Source: Musa acuminata AAA Group
Lineage: Eukaryota > Streptophyta > Magnoliopsida > Zingiberales > Musaceae
Reading direction: 5' to 3'
NCBI RefSeq assembly: GCF_036884655.1
Contig: NC_088342.1
Coordinates: 14,184,501 to 14,248,500 of the forward strand
Length of the DNA stretch: 64,000 bases
Numbering within the stretch: the first letter of the stretch is position 1; each line of letters opens with the position of its first letter. Below, in pieces: positions 35,701-48,378 of the stretch. The notes beneath the pieces were generated by a model, which searched no databases, was not told where the DNA came from, and saw only the letters and a program-made list of their open reading frames with translations. Made by a program: the position numbers and the translations under genes.

Positions 35701-38700
35701 TTTGTAATTTTGTTCCATGTACCATAAAACATGTAGCATAAGACATGAGTTTATGTTAAGCAAAATAGACCAGTAATGCTAGTAAGAAAGAACCCATGTG
35801 CAAATACTAGAAATGCTACTAAGAAATGGTTCAAAAGCATCAGCCCAAGCAAACCCATATTTTCCCAAATTAACCTTTGAGAATATGTTAAACCAGCCAC
35901 TCCAGAAATAAGTTTTTACAATTAAAAATATATGCAACAACAACGCCATAAGTCCCAATTAAAAATATTTATTGTACCAAAAAGGCAAAAACCATTCTTA
36001 CTGAGTAATCTAATTTAGGCAAAATGACAGTGTAAACACAAATGAGTAGAATCACAAAAAACAATATGCATTATATTTATTTTTATATGTAAAGGATCAG
36101 AAGTACCCGTTTTAGGAAATCCCTCCCATTAGAATCTGTATAAAATGTCCTATTTGTGACCATATTTGTTGTCAATCGGGTTATGACCTCCTTTCCCACA
36201 CCATCATCAGTAGGAATTGGCCCAATCTTCATTAGAAGTAGTAGATAACTCAGTAGTGAACATAAATATATACTACATTTATTAGAATATAATAGACATT
36301 ACCTTTGTAATGAAACTGTAAAGTACAATTGCTTAACTTACCGTATATTCTATTTCTGCATGCTCTTTGTCTTTATATAGTCTGGTAACCTGAAATAAAT
36401 CGAGTTTTTATGATTTAGACTAAGAAAAACAATAAAATCCAACTTGTATGATAAAAAAGGGTAACAAATTGTGATAGCCTTGATATACATCAGCCATACT
36501 AGGTATGCTATTCTTTATAACTAGTTAAACTATGGTGGGCATGCCTGGATGTGGTAACAATTTTGTGCATTTTTGGGATCAACTGATGAAAGTGATGAAT
36601 GCATGGTTGTTTTTGGGCATGCATGGGAGCATGGTTTAACCAACTGCAAGATCAAGTATTTTTGCACCTGTGACTATAGTAATTTTTGACATTTTCCTTT
36701 TTGAGTAAATATATAAATAACTTAAAGCTCTAGAAAATGAATTAAACAACATAAGTAATCACCATTTGAATCCTGTACAATGTAGACAGTGAAGCATGAA
36801 TGATTCTAATTACCTATCGTATTCATACTGAATGCATGTAAATCATGATACTTCTAGGATACTTCTTAGAGACGTCAGATATGTTCTTGAAGTATTCAAT
36901 TTTTTAAAATAATCATTCAAAAATATTAGATACTTTTAGGATACTTCGGGGACAGTAGGTTCTTTCATACTTTCTGGAAGAATTTTGTTGTAATTTAATA
37001 TTGTTATTTTACTTGAACAGGTGGATATATAATTAGGTAGATTGTTCATAAGTTATTTGGATTAAACATGTGACTATAATGGAAAGACATTTTACTTTAT
37101 TTATCAATTCTTGTCATCTTTTTTATAAGCTTGACATACTGTGTTCCTAAAAACAATATTTTCACAGGTTGAATAAGTGACAAACAAAAGCATAATACTT
37201 ATCAGGACCTGATAAGTTGACTATTTTAAGTACTTGGGCTTTTCTATTAGGAGCTTAAAAATTGATCAAGTGACATTATTTCTGCAATCATTGTAAATAA
37301 GCAAGAGACAGAATGAGTGTTGGGTGAGAGGTGTAGACATCTTCAAGACTTAAAGTTGCTAAAATCATTGAGAAGCAAGTGCACCTTAAGAGTCAGTCCA
37401 TCTAAAAAGTTGGTCTCTATATTGTAAATTTTGTTTGCAAGCAAAATATTTTTATGCAGCTCTATGGGTGATTGGCTTCTGCATGTGTACTGAAAATTCT
37501 ATGATATTTCACTACATTGCTTGGTAAGATAAGTCATAAGTGCATATTTCCATAATTCCATTATTAAATGATCTGGAAAAATACATAGAGTTGATCTGGA
37601 TACTCAGCAATGATTATAGTAACATCATGGGAGAGTCTAATTGAGCAACTAAACTTTTTCACTAGTGTATTCTTTAAAAGAAAGTGAAATTTTACTACCT
37701 GATATATCCATGAATTGAATTGCTGGTAGACTTCATCCACTAATGGTCCACGCATAATCTTTAATGGTACCTAAAATATTCATACAAATCTGTCATGATT
37801 AATTTTGTATATTAACAAATATTTGGTAATAAATGCATATGTAAATTGAAATACCGATCTTGATGAAGGGACCGGTGGAGCCCCATTTGGCCTGAAAATA
37901 TATGCTCCAGATGCCTAAAAAGATCATCATGCATGTGAAAGATATCAAACAATTAAGTTGCATACATGATTTCTCAACATCAATAAAATCAAGTAATATA
38001 CTTGTGGATCTGTGTCCCCGCTGCTTGCTCCATACCACAGATAGTTTTGCTGTATGGATATATCCACCTTATGTAGAAAAAAACATTGGACAAAGTACAA
38101 ACAGTAAGATTTAATTTGACTGAAGTTTCAACTTTCAAACAACACAATGAAGCTTTACCTGAGAATACATATGTATCAAGGAATTAGGAATAAACATTCA
38201 CATTAATACAATAAACAATGAAAAAAAAAGGATAAGGAATAGATTTATTGGCTATCAGGATAGCAAATATAGTTTCTTATAACCAAATAAAAGATTTTTT
38301 GTCTAGATTAGGATAAGGGAATAGCTACCTAAGATACCTTAAGATTCTCATTTTTGCAACATTTAGTTTTCAGCATCATGTAAGAGGGGATCCTATAAAA
38401 TTTTCCAGAACCACTTGAGATTTTATTGAGGTTTTAAGCATATAATAGCTAAAATTAAATTTCTTTTCATAGTAACTCCAACTTTCCATCTAGAACAAAG
38501 ATGGCTTGCATGAATTAAATGGCAAGGCAATGTGAACTACCATGCAATGCTAGAATTCCTGATTGAAAAATCCATGAACTAAATATTATATCTCTTGGCT
38601 TCAGTAATACTTTTGGAGTTCTTGCCTGTCCATTATAGAATGATAATTAACTGGATGATGTCTGGTATGCACAATCTCACTAGTTCATAAAACAAACATG

Positions 38701-41700
38701 TGCTAAGGGACTGACAACCAGATTAGCTGCTTTATGAACATATCAATACTAGCAAAATTAGTGCTCTACTAAGTGTATTTGTAATATGAGAGTTGGAGAA
38801 AGTTCTGAAATTATGCATCTAAAGTTTTTGTTTATATTGCTGTAAATATCAATGATTCAAATAACAACTGCACCACCATTACAGTCCATTTTTTACCAAT
38901 CCGTCAAAGGAGAGGCATAAAGATTGGGCCATTTCATGCCATCCAACAAGAAACTGAGCACACCGCATAGTATACTTACTATACCAGGTGTGCCAGCAGA
39001 TATGCTTCTCCTACCATGCATACAGTCCAGTTTTTGACTATTAGAGCCAAGAAACTGGACAGTCAGAATATCACCTGGTTTCCAAATCCATCTTTCCAGC
39101 CATTAAGTCTCTTTTCAAACCTTTTCTTAGTCTTTTTACCCCATCTCAATTTCAGCCTCTTCTTTTCTGATTTCTTCATCAAATACTTTCAATCGCACTT
39201 TCATACTCAGTTATCAAATTCGAGGCCAGTCTCAAGCAATTGAAAATCCATTCTCAAGAAATCATCTCACTTTTATCCCAAGAAAGGTAAATCAAAATCC
39301 AAAATTTAAAATTATTCACTTATATTTTGTTGAGTAAAGTTATATTCATGTATTTTCTTCCTAAGAAGCATGGACATGACGGCACATCATTTTAAAAAAA
39401 ATTAAGATATCACACGACAAGAACACATGGATTTTTTTAATCTATATATATAATACTCTATTAATATAAGTTTTATGGTATTTATACTTAAATTTTTTAA
39501 ACTCAATAATTTGAACAAATAAATATCATCATACAATCAAAACAATTAAAATCATCTAAATGTAAGTATCCAAAATAAAGATTGAGTACCTCAAATAATA
39601 TTTACAATCTCTAGATATAATTGATATATATTTCCTTGCAATGATCTCAACCTTTGTTTCCTTACAATGCTGATGATCCGTCTCCATGTAGAATCCAAAG
39701 CAGATGGCCCTCACATGAGGGCCACACAAGCAAAGCACTGCATGTGAGGGTCACACGACAAAGTGCACGAGAGCGGTGTCGTGTCCCACAAATAAAAATG
39801 AAAATAAATAAAAAAAGTCATGACTAGACATGTGACGGACACGTGTCCAACCATGTCGATGATGTATGTGTCCAACACGTGTCAAACACAGACACGTCCA
39901 CCAAAATCACATGTCCATGCTTCTTAGCTTCTCCTTAAGGTCATGATTTCGTGGATTCGGACTAGAATTTTAGGTTTTTTGTTAATTTTATGGATGAATA
40001 CCATATGTGAAATGAGATTTTTTTTTTGCAACTTGAGGACAATTCATTTAGTTCTGGCCAATATCTAATGGATCCAATCAGCATTCATTAGGAATGTGTT
40101 AAAAATTTGTCTAGATCTGTTCGGATCTAACATATATTAAATGTCGATCCTACCTAGATCCACATAGATGTGACCTTGATATTCGTAAATCTAGACTAAA
40201 ATCCGCACAGATTGGACCTATATATTAGTAGATCTAACCAAGGTTCGCCATACCGATGTGTACCGCCCGATACGGGCGGTACGTACCGGTCCGAGAGGCG
40301 ACCGGTACGCGGACCGCCCTCTACCGGGCGGTACACCAAAAAAAGTCTGTATCGGGCGGTAACGGTCGAAATTTCGACCGTTACCGCCTGGTACCATTCG
40401 GTAACGGTCGATTTCGTTATACTAATCTTCTCTCCCCTATTTCATTATACTCTCTTAAACTCTCTCTCAAACATTTCTTTTCTCTCATAAACTCTATAAA
40501 ACAACGATTTGTGAATTCAATCGAGGTAAATTTGGGAAGATCAAGAGGAAGAACTTTCTAATCAAGAGGTATGTATTCGTTTTCTTTAATTAGAGAGTAA
40601 TTAAGTTATTTAATGCTGCGATTAGTTATTTTAATGATGATTTAATCGAAATTTGTTTGATTTTATATCAATTTAATGTCTTTAATACCTATTAGGGTAT
40701 TTGTCATGTTTATAGTGGTGAAAAAGAAGTAATTAGTAAAAAAATTAACTATATTAATCATATAATTAGTGTAGATAAATGATAATTTTATCATAATTTG
40801 AATTTTGAATCATATTGGATTAAAATTACGTATTTAATGTTTCTTTTATGTGTTTAACATATATATGATAGTAAAATAAGTTTAATTATGTTTTATTAAA
40901 GTTATTTAATACTGTAATTAGTTATTTTAACGATGATTTAATCAAAATTTGTTCGACTTTATGTGAATCCAATATCTTTAATATCTATTAGAGTATTTGC
41001 CATGTTTATAATGTTGAAATAGAAATAATTAGTGAAAAATTAACTATATTAATCATGTAATTAGTGTATCTAATGATTTTAATACTTCTTTTATGCACGT
41101 AACATATTTATGATAATAAAATATGATTAGTTATGTTTTAATAAAATAACTTAATATTGTGATTAATGATTTATGATCGATATTTGGTCAATTTAATATG
41201 TTTATACTTTATAGTTTATTTGATTTAAATTTGATAGGATCATGGCACCAAAGGAACAGTCACACGATGATGCATGGGTTCATGCCCGAAAGCTAGATGG
41301 AAACCGTCATCATTGGCAATGTATTTATTGTGACTACATTGGTAAAGGTGGAGGAATAACTCGAGTAAAAATGCATTTGGCTGATGGGTATCCTGATGTT
41401 GCAAAATGCAAGAAGGTTCCAACGGAGATCCGTAAATTATTTCAAAGCAAGATGAAACAAGCAAAGGAAGATGCATTAAAAAAGAAGGCAAGAGTTGAGG
41501 AAAAATATCATAGGGCTACATAGGAACCAGTTTATGATCAGTATGAGGGTTGCGGCGATGAAGTCGACCCGGATCTCACAGCTGGGATTCGTGCATCATT
41601 GGAGCATCAGCATACGGTCGATGAAGCAATGAGGCATCGACGACCTGACTCACAATTAGAGCATGGCAGTGGTAGTGGAATCCAGAGGTCAACCAGCATG

Positions 41701-44700
41701 AGGCAACCAACTGCTCCTTCTCAGTTAGGCCGAACTAGTAGCATGAGGTATGGTGGACTCCGTGGTTTTATGAGAGGTCTTGGCAGGAGGTCCGCACCAG
41801 ATATTGTTGATATTGATCCGCAAGCCTATCCCCCACAAACAGCGAAACAGACACGGATTGACGATGCATATACAAAAGAAAAAAAACGGGATATTGGGAA
41901 GGCAATCTCAAAATGGTTCAACTTTCATAGGATTCCAGCCAACACAGCCCAAGGTCCATATTATCAAAGCATGATCTCCTCTATTCAAAAGTCTGGCACG
42001 GGGATCCAACCTCCAACACCGAAGGAGATTCACGGCGTGTACTTAGATGAGGAGGTGGCAGAACTAAAGGATTGGATCAAATCCTTCAAGAGGCAATGGG
42101 ATGAATATGGGGTGACATTGATGTGTGACAGTTGGACAGGACCAACAAGAATGAGTATCATCAACTTTCTTGTTTATTGCAATAGAAGAGTGGTGTTTCA
42201 TAAGTCCGTTAATGTTTCTGAAAAGATCCAAGATGCAAACTACATTGAGAGCTTGATGGACACTATAGTAGAGGAGATTGGACCACAGTATGTTGTCCAA
42301 ATAATAACCGATAATGGAGCAAATTTCAAAAAAGCCGGTTTGCAATTGATGGAAAAAAGAAAAACTTTGTTTTGGACTCCATGTGCAGCTCATTGCATAG
42401 ATCTAATGCTAAAGGATATTGGTGAGTTAGATGCGGTCAAGAAATGTGTAGCTCGAGCACAATCAATTACAAAGTTTATATATAATCATCATTGGGTCCA
42501 CGCATTAATGCAAAAGTATGTAAATGGTGAGATACTTCGACCTGGAATTACTCGGTTTGCTATCAATTTTATTGCATTAAAATCATTACAGCAAAAAAGA
42601 CATGGCTTGAAGGCAATGGCTAGCTCACAAGAGTGGTCTGAATCCAGATATTCGAAATTGAGTGATGGAAAGAAGATAGAAAAGGCCATTCTTTCCTCTA
42701 GATTTTGGGAGACTATAGCAGAAATCATAAAAGGTGTGGAACCACTTTATATTGTCCTCCGTAAGGTCGATATGGACAAGCGTCCACAAATGCCGTATCT
42801 TAAATATATGCTGATTTCAGCAAGAGAGGAGGTCAGGAAAGCATTCAAAGATGATTTTAAGGTCGACCAATACGTACGAATCATTGATCGTCGGACCGAA
42901 GTTCATATGGATCAAGATATCCATAATGCAGGTAAATTCATATTCAGAAATACTTAATTTATTATTATTTAGATAATAAAATATCATACTAACAAAATTA
43001 TGTTTTGCAGCGTATTATCTAAACCCGGCAATTCAATATCGATATGCTCTCGGAACGCAAAATAATTTCCTAACGACACTACGAAATGTTATATATCGAC
43101 TCTTGCCAAACACTACCGAGGCAGCCGATGCTCTTATGGAGGGTCGATTATTTCGAGAAACAGTTGGTTCATTCTCCGACGTTGTAGCTATATCATGCCG
43201 TTACACTATGGATCCTGGTGAGGAAAAGTTATGCATATTGATTATCAATTATATTTAATGTTAATTATTTGTTATGTTAATAAAATCTTATTTATATCTT
43301 TTTGCAGTCGAGTGGTGGTTACAATTTGGAGGCGATGCACCACATTTAAGGAAGGTTGCCGTTCGTGTACTTTCACAGACAACAACATCTAGTGGTTGCG
43401 AACGTAATTGGTCAACGTTTGCATTGATTCATACGAAAGTCCGCAACAGACTCTCCTACAGACGGTTAGAGAAACTAGTATATGTCCATTATAACATGCG
43501 GCTAAAATTGCAATGTGCTGAGTTGGATAAGGAGCCAGAGGAACCAGATATTGATCCCATTGACCTCCAATTCTACAACGAAGATTCAGAGCCAATGTTA
43601 GATTGGGTTGAAGCAGTAGAGAACGAAGAGGATCCTCTACTTGATGAGGCGGGAGATCCTCAGCGTCCTTCACGTTTTATCACCGAGGCAATAGAAGAAG
43701 AAGAAGCACAACCCCAACAGGTAGAAAATCCCCCTCGATTACAACATGGTATGAGTCAAACTGCTCGAGGAACTACCGATACCCAACGGTCACATTCGTC
43801 CGCCCAACGTGCAAAGGCAAAGGGGAAGGCAATAGCATCAGTTGCATCGTTGGAAAGAATCGAGTCGGGCGACGAGACACCTTCACAATCACATTCTCTT
43901 TCTCGTTCGGTCCAGAGACATGACAGCAACACGGATAGCAGTGCCTCAACAGATGATGGCGGTGATACCGGGCAGTCGTTGGTCTCGTCTGCACAACTTG
44001 AGGGTGGTGAATGGACTGAGGAGCAATATTTTACACATGCCACTCAAGATTCAGATCATGGAACTCGACAAGGTACTGGTCAAGTTTATGGGCGGAAGGG
44101 AAAGGAGAAGGGGAAGGGGAAGGCAGTGGATGAATATGAACAAATGCGACAGAGCATACATGATATAGACACAGAAAGAGACTCATCGTATTCACAGCCA
44201 TCGTATTATGAAGAATCATATGGGCAACAACAGTATGGTGATAATTGGTCATCCTTCTCTGAGCAACAGCATGATACAGAACAACACCAATATATGCCTC
44301 AAGAGCTGCCTCGGACAAATATGATTTATGACGATCAATCTACGATCAGTACCACATTGATGCATTAATGGCATACGGTGTATCAATACACTATGTCATG
44401 GGATCAATTTCATGATTGGGTCCAACAAACGTATCATATTGATATGTATCGAATCGATGACCCCGATCCACCACCCGTGGAGGCCCGTCGTTCGTTTTGG
44501 TGGTAGAATTAACAATCAAGTATATCTAGATATATGATTATTTAATTCATTTGAATTTTAGAGTTTATATTGTAACAAAATAGTCTAACAATTCAACTGA
44601 TTTTTCTATAGATATTTCAATCTATAACGAGCTGAAATACGAACCTCGAACAAGACTACCTCAAAGCCCGAAAAAGATATGTGATGCTATTTTTACCTAA

Positions 44701-47700
44701 TTTACATTGATTTTGCTAAACTTATACTATTACTATATTTATTTGTAACTTGAAAACTCTATCCTAACTTTTTTTTTTTAATTTTCAGGTATTTTCGGAG
44801 GGATAAATCGATGAAATCAGGTGTACCGAGCGGTACACCTCGGTATACCGCTCGGTACGCCGTACCGAGCCAGCGTCGAAACGCCGGTATGGTACGGTTC
44901 GGCGAACCTTGGATCTAACTTCAATCCACATTAATCTAGCCCAAATCCATGTGTATCCAAACTAAAATCCATATAATCCCAGCTGAGATCTGAACTATAC
45001 CTATGCATTTAGAGGCCTAATCTAAATGGATCTGACCTTAACATCGAATATCAAATATAAATTTAATAATTACCTTTTGAAGTTGAGTGGTGCCTCAAAC
45101 TTAGATGATCCATATTTAACTCAAAGAAAGCAGCAATGTGGATCCGATCATAGACCACTTCATCAGCAGATGCAAGATATAACTGACACATGTTCACCTT
45201 GATGCACACCAAAGTTAACATCTGGTTTTTTTAAAGATGCTTGGAGAAACTTGCATATGTTTGTTTATCAGGAATCCCAAGTTGGACTCCCATGAACTGG
45301 ACAAAGAAATAGGAGTTTAATAGTATATGACTTGAACTGATAACAGATTGAATGTGCAGTAGAGAGTGTCAATGATCCACTTCTATTGTCCATCTCATTT
45401 TGTTTCAAAGGCAATTGAGGAAGAGGAATGACAAGGTCATAGGAGGAGGCTGCTCAGGATACAGAAGAGCACATCCAATGTCAGGTTGTGGACATGATAT
45501 AGGCAATCAGTCCTCCATGGCTCATGGCAGAGCACATTAAATCACTAATTTAGCCATCATGTAAGAGAAAATTTTGTTCCTCACAGTCAATTGATACTTT
45601 GGACTATCGGTAGACAGATAAGTGGAGCTTGGCCTAAGGAACAGTATGTCAATCATCCACGATGAAGATCATGGTGCACATGGATCCATGTGACTTTTTT
45701 TATGGCCAAAAAGATAAGGGCAAGAGGAAGACAATGGATGACTATGGAAGATGAGACAGAATTCATATGACCTCAAATGAAAATTTACACTCATATTCAC
45801 ACTTTCTACTAGCACGGATTTCATAACTAACGGTTTCATGGTGATAATTGATTATTTTTCTTGGAGTCGGATATGTCATTTGGCACAACACTAGTACAGT
45901 TATGACAATCATAGTTTTACAGCAGTACATCCTGCAGAGTCATACTTGCATAGTTGCTTTTGCCATAGGAGCCTGATGCAACACGAGTTATTGACTACTA
46001 ACATGTTATTCTATTAATAACACACTATTTACTAGCATCAAATACCATAAGAAGAGTTATACGCATCTCGGATTTTGATACTGAAATCAATTGATAAATT
46101 AATGATCCAATCTGTGTTGAGATAAATATTGCAAGATTAACTACGATAATGGTTAAGGCATAAAGCAAATATTGGGCCAGAGTCAAAGATCGGATGATAT
46201 GGTGAAGATTCAAACGATGTGCCGAAAGCTCGCCGAGAGTTCGTTGAGAGCTCATCGAGAGTTCGTCAAAAGCTCACCGAAAGCTCGTCGGGAGTTCGTC
46301 AAAAGCTCACCGAGAGTTCATCAGGAGTTCGCTGAGAGTTCGTCGGGAGTTCCCCAAAGGCATGCAGAAAAGTTCACCGGAAATTCTTCGAGACTTCGCC
46401 GGAAGAACGATTGACATACCGGACAAAGATTGCTTAGCTAATACCTTAATTATCGTAGTTAGAACTTAGATTGAGTAAGAATTGAGAGGTAATCCCACTA
46501 ACTCAGTTATGGGACAACTAGGCCCAAGGCAAGGATGAGTTGGGCCGGATAGAAGGCCCACTCGGCCACTTGGAGTCATGCCAGGCGGTGGCACCGACCA
46601 GGGTGGGTGGTGGTATCGCCTAGACTGGACAGTGGTACTACCGACCATAAAGGCTGTCAGGCGGTAGTACCGCCAGAGCCCAGTCTCCGAGGCTCTATCA
46701 GGCGGTAGTACCGCCAAACTAGGCGGTGGTACCGCCGAGTGTCAAGAGTATCAGACAGTGGTACCTCCAACACCCCGAAAGTCCGGGAAGTGATTTTTTG
46801 GCTTCAATTCTAAAACCTTTAGGGCCCCTATAAATACCCCACTCCTTTCTGCATGAAAGGGTAACAAAGGCTATAATAAAGTGTGAAAAAATCTTTGAGT
46901 GTTGGGGTTTAAGAGTGTTGTAAAAAGAGCTAAGAGTCCTCCTCCTCTTTCTTCAGCTTTGTAATCATTAGAGAAGAAGTGTGAGGGTTGTAAGGGTTGT
47001 CTCCTAAACCCGTAAAAAGGAGAAAGCTTTGTAAGAAGGTGGTTGGTCTTCTCCTATTAAAGGAAGACCATTAGTGGACACTAGTGACCTCAACGGAAGA
47101 GGAATCAAAAGTGGATGTATGTCACAATGATCGATCCACTATAAATCTAGTGTGTTCTTTCCTTACTGCTTTCTTTCACTACTTAGCTGCATTCTACACT
47201 TTGCATATACTTTAAATCAAGGTTTGCCGTACCGGACTGTATCGCCCGGTACGGGCGGTATGTACCGGTCCGACAGGCCAGCAGTACGCGGACCGTTCCG
47301 TACCGTACCGACCTGTAGCAGTGTACAGTAACACTGTAGCAGTGTACAGTGCTCGGTACACGTGAGTGTACCGAGCGGTATACCGTACCGTACCGGTACC
47401 GAGCCCGGGTCGAAACGCCGGTACGGTACGATACGGCGAACCTTGCTTTAAATTATTATTTTCATTACTTTCCAATATGGGCTTTGTCGAAACGATTGTA
47501 TCGAAAGAAATTTTTCGAATCAACAAATTTTTTATCGCTGCACTAATTCACCCCCCTCCCCCCTCCCCTCTTAGTGTCGTATTGATACTAACAATTGATA
47601 ACAGAGCAAGGTTACTCTCAATTTATTTTTAAACCCAAGAGAGATAGTTTTTGTTAACAATCATGAGGGTCATTCTATCACACGTCCTCCCATGTTCAAT

Positions 47701-48345
47701 GGAACGGACTACACTTATTGGAAAACTAGAATGAGGATTTTCTTGATTTCTATTGATTTCGAGTTATAGCGTTACGTCGAAAATGGATTTCAAAAGTCTT
47801 CTCTTCCAATGAACGATTAGAATGATTTGGAGAAGACTTTCTCTTTGAATGTCAAAGTTACGAATGTTTTGTTTTGTGCATTAGATAAAAATGAATTCAA
47901 TCGAGTTTCTATTTGCGAAACGGCTTATGATATTTGGCATACACTTGAAATCATACACGAAGGCACGACTAGAGTTAAAGAGTCAAAAATCAATCTTTTA
48001 GTTCATAGTTATGAATTATTTCACATGAAACCAAGCGAGACCATTGGAGACATGGACACCCGGTTTAAATGTCATCAATGGTCTAAAAGCACTTGGTAAA
48101 AGTTTTTCTAACCTTAAACTTGTTAACAAGATATTAAGGTCCCTTCTAAAGAGTTGGGATCCTAAAGTAACCGCAATTCAAGAAGTCAAGGACTTGAACA
48201 ACTTTCCACTCGAAGAACTTATCGAGTCTTTGATGACCTATGAAATGATGTACAATGCATATGAAAAACTTGAGAACAACCTTCCAAATAACAGAAAAGA
48301 TTTGACACTTAGAACTCAAGAAGACCACTTGAGAGAAAACTCAAG

Positions 48346-48378
<33 letters not shown>

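Larger units (their letters stand above)
40239..44911 (+). mobile_element. hAT transposon E (4,673 bp), full length
   Basis: Terminal repeats CAAGGTTCGCC (left) and GGCGAACCTTG (right) are perfect over 11 bp. Subterminal regions are dense in GGTACGGGCGGTAC-type hairpins (40250-40410; 44820-44900). An exact 8-bp target duplication GATCTAAC flanks it. It encodes a three-exon transposase with two nonsense codons and sits antisense in the largest intron of the alpha-mannosidase gene. MITEs at 35326 and 47218 and derivative G at 49463 belong to the same family. Confidence 0.92.
46062..47593 (+). repeat. Copia F 5' LTR (contains a MITE)
   Basis: It follows the same course as 54443-55750: a TCTCGGATTTTGAT start, a GTTCGTCGAGAG-type tandem block at 46225-46400, GGCGGTAGTACCGCC phrases at 46590-46740, TATAAATA at 46829-46836 and a C-rich end before CTAACA. 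It carries an extra 236 bp (MITE plus duplication) at 47218-47453. Confidence 0.85.

Noticed and set aside
43389..44318. Minus-strand ORFs of 73-95 codons
   Set aside because: They are antisense to exon 3 of the hAT transposase and have no recognisable motifs.
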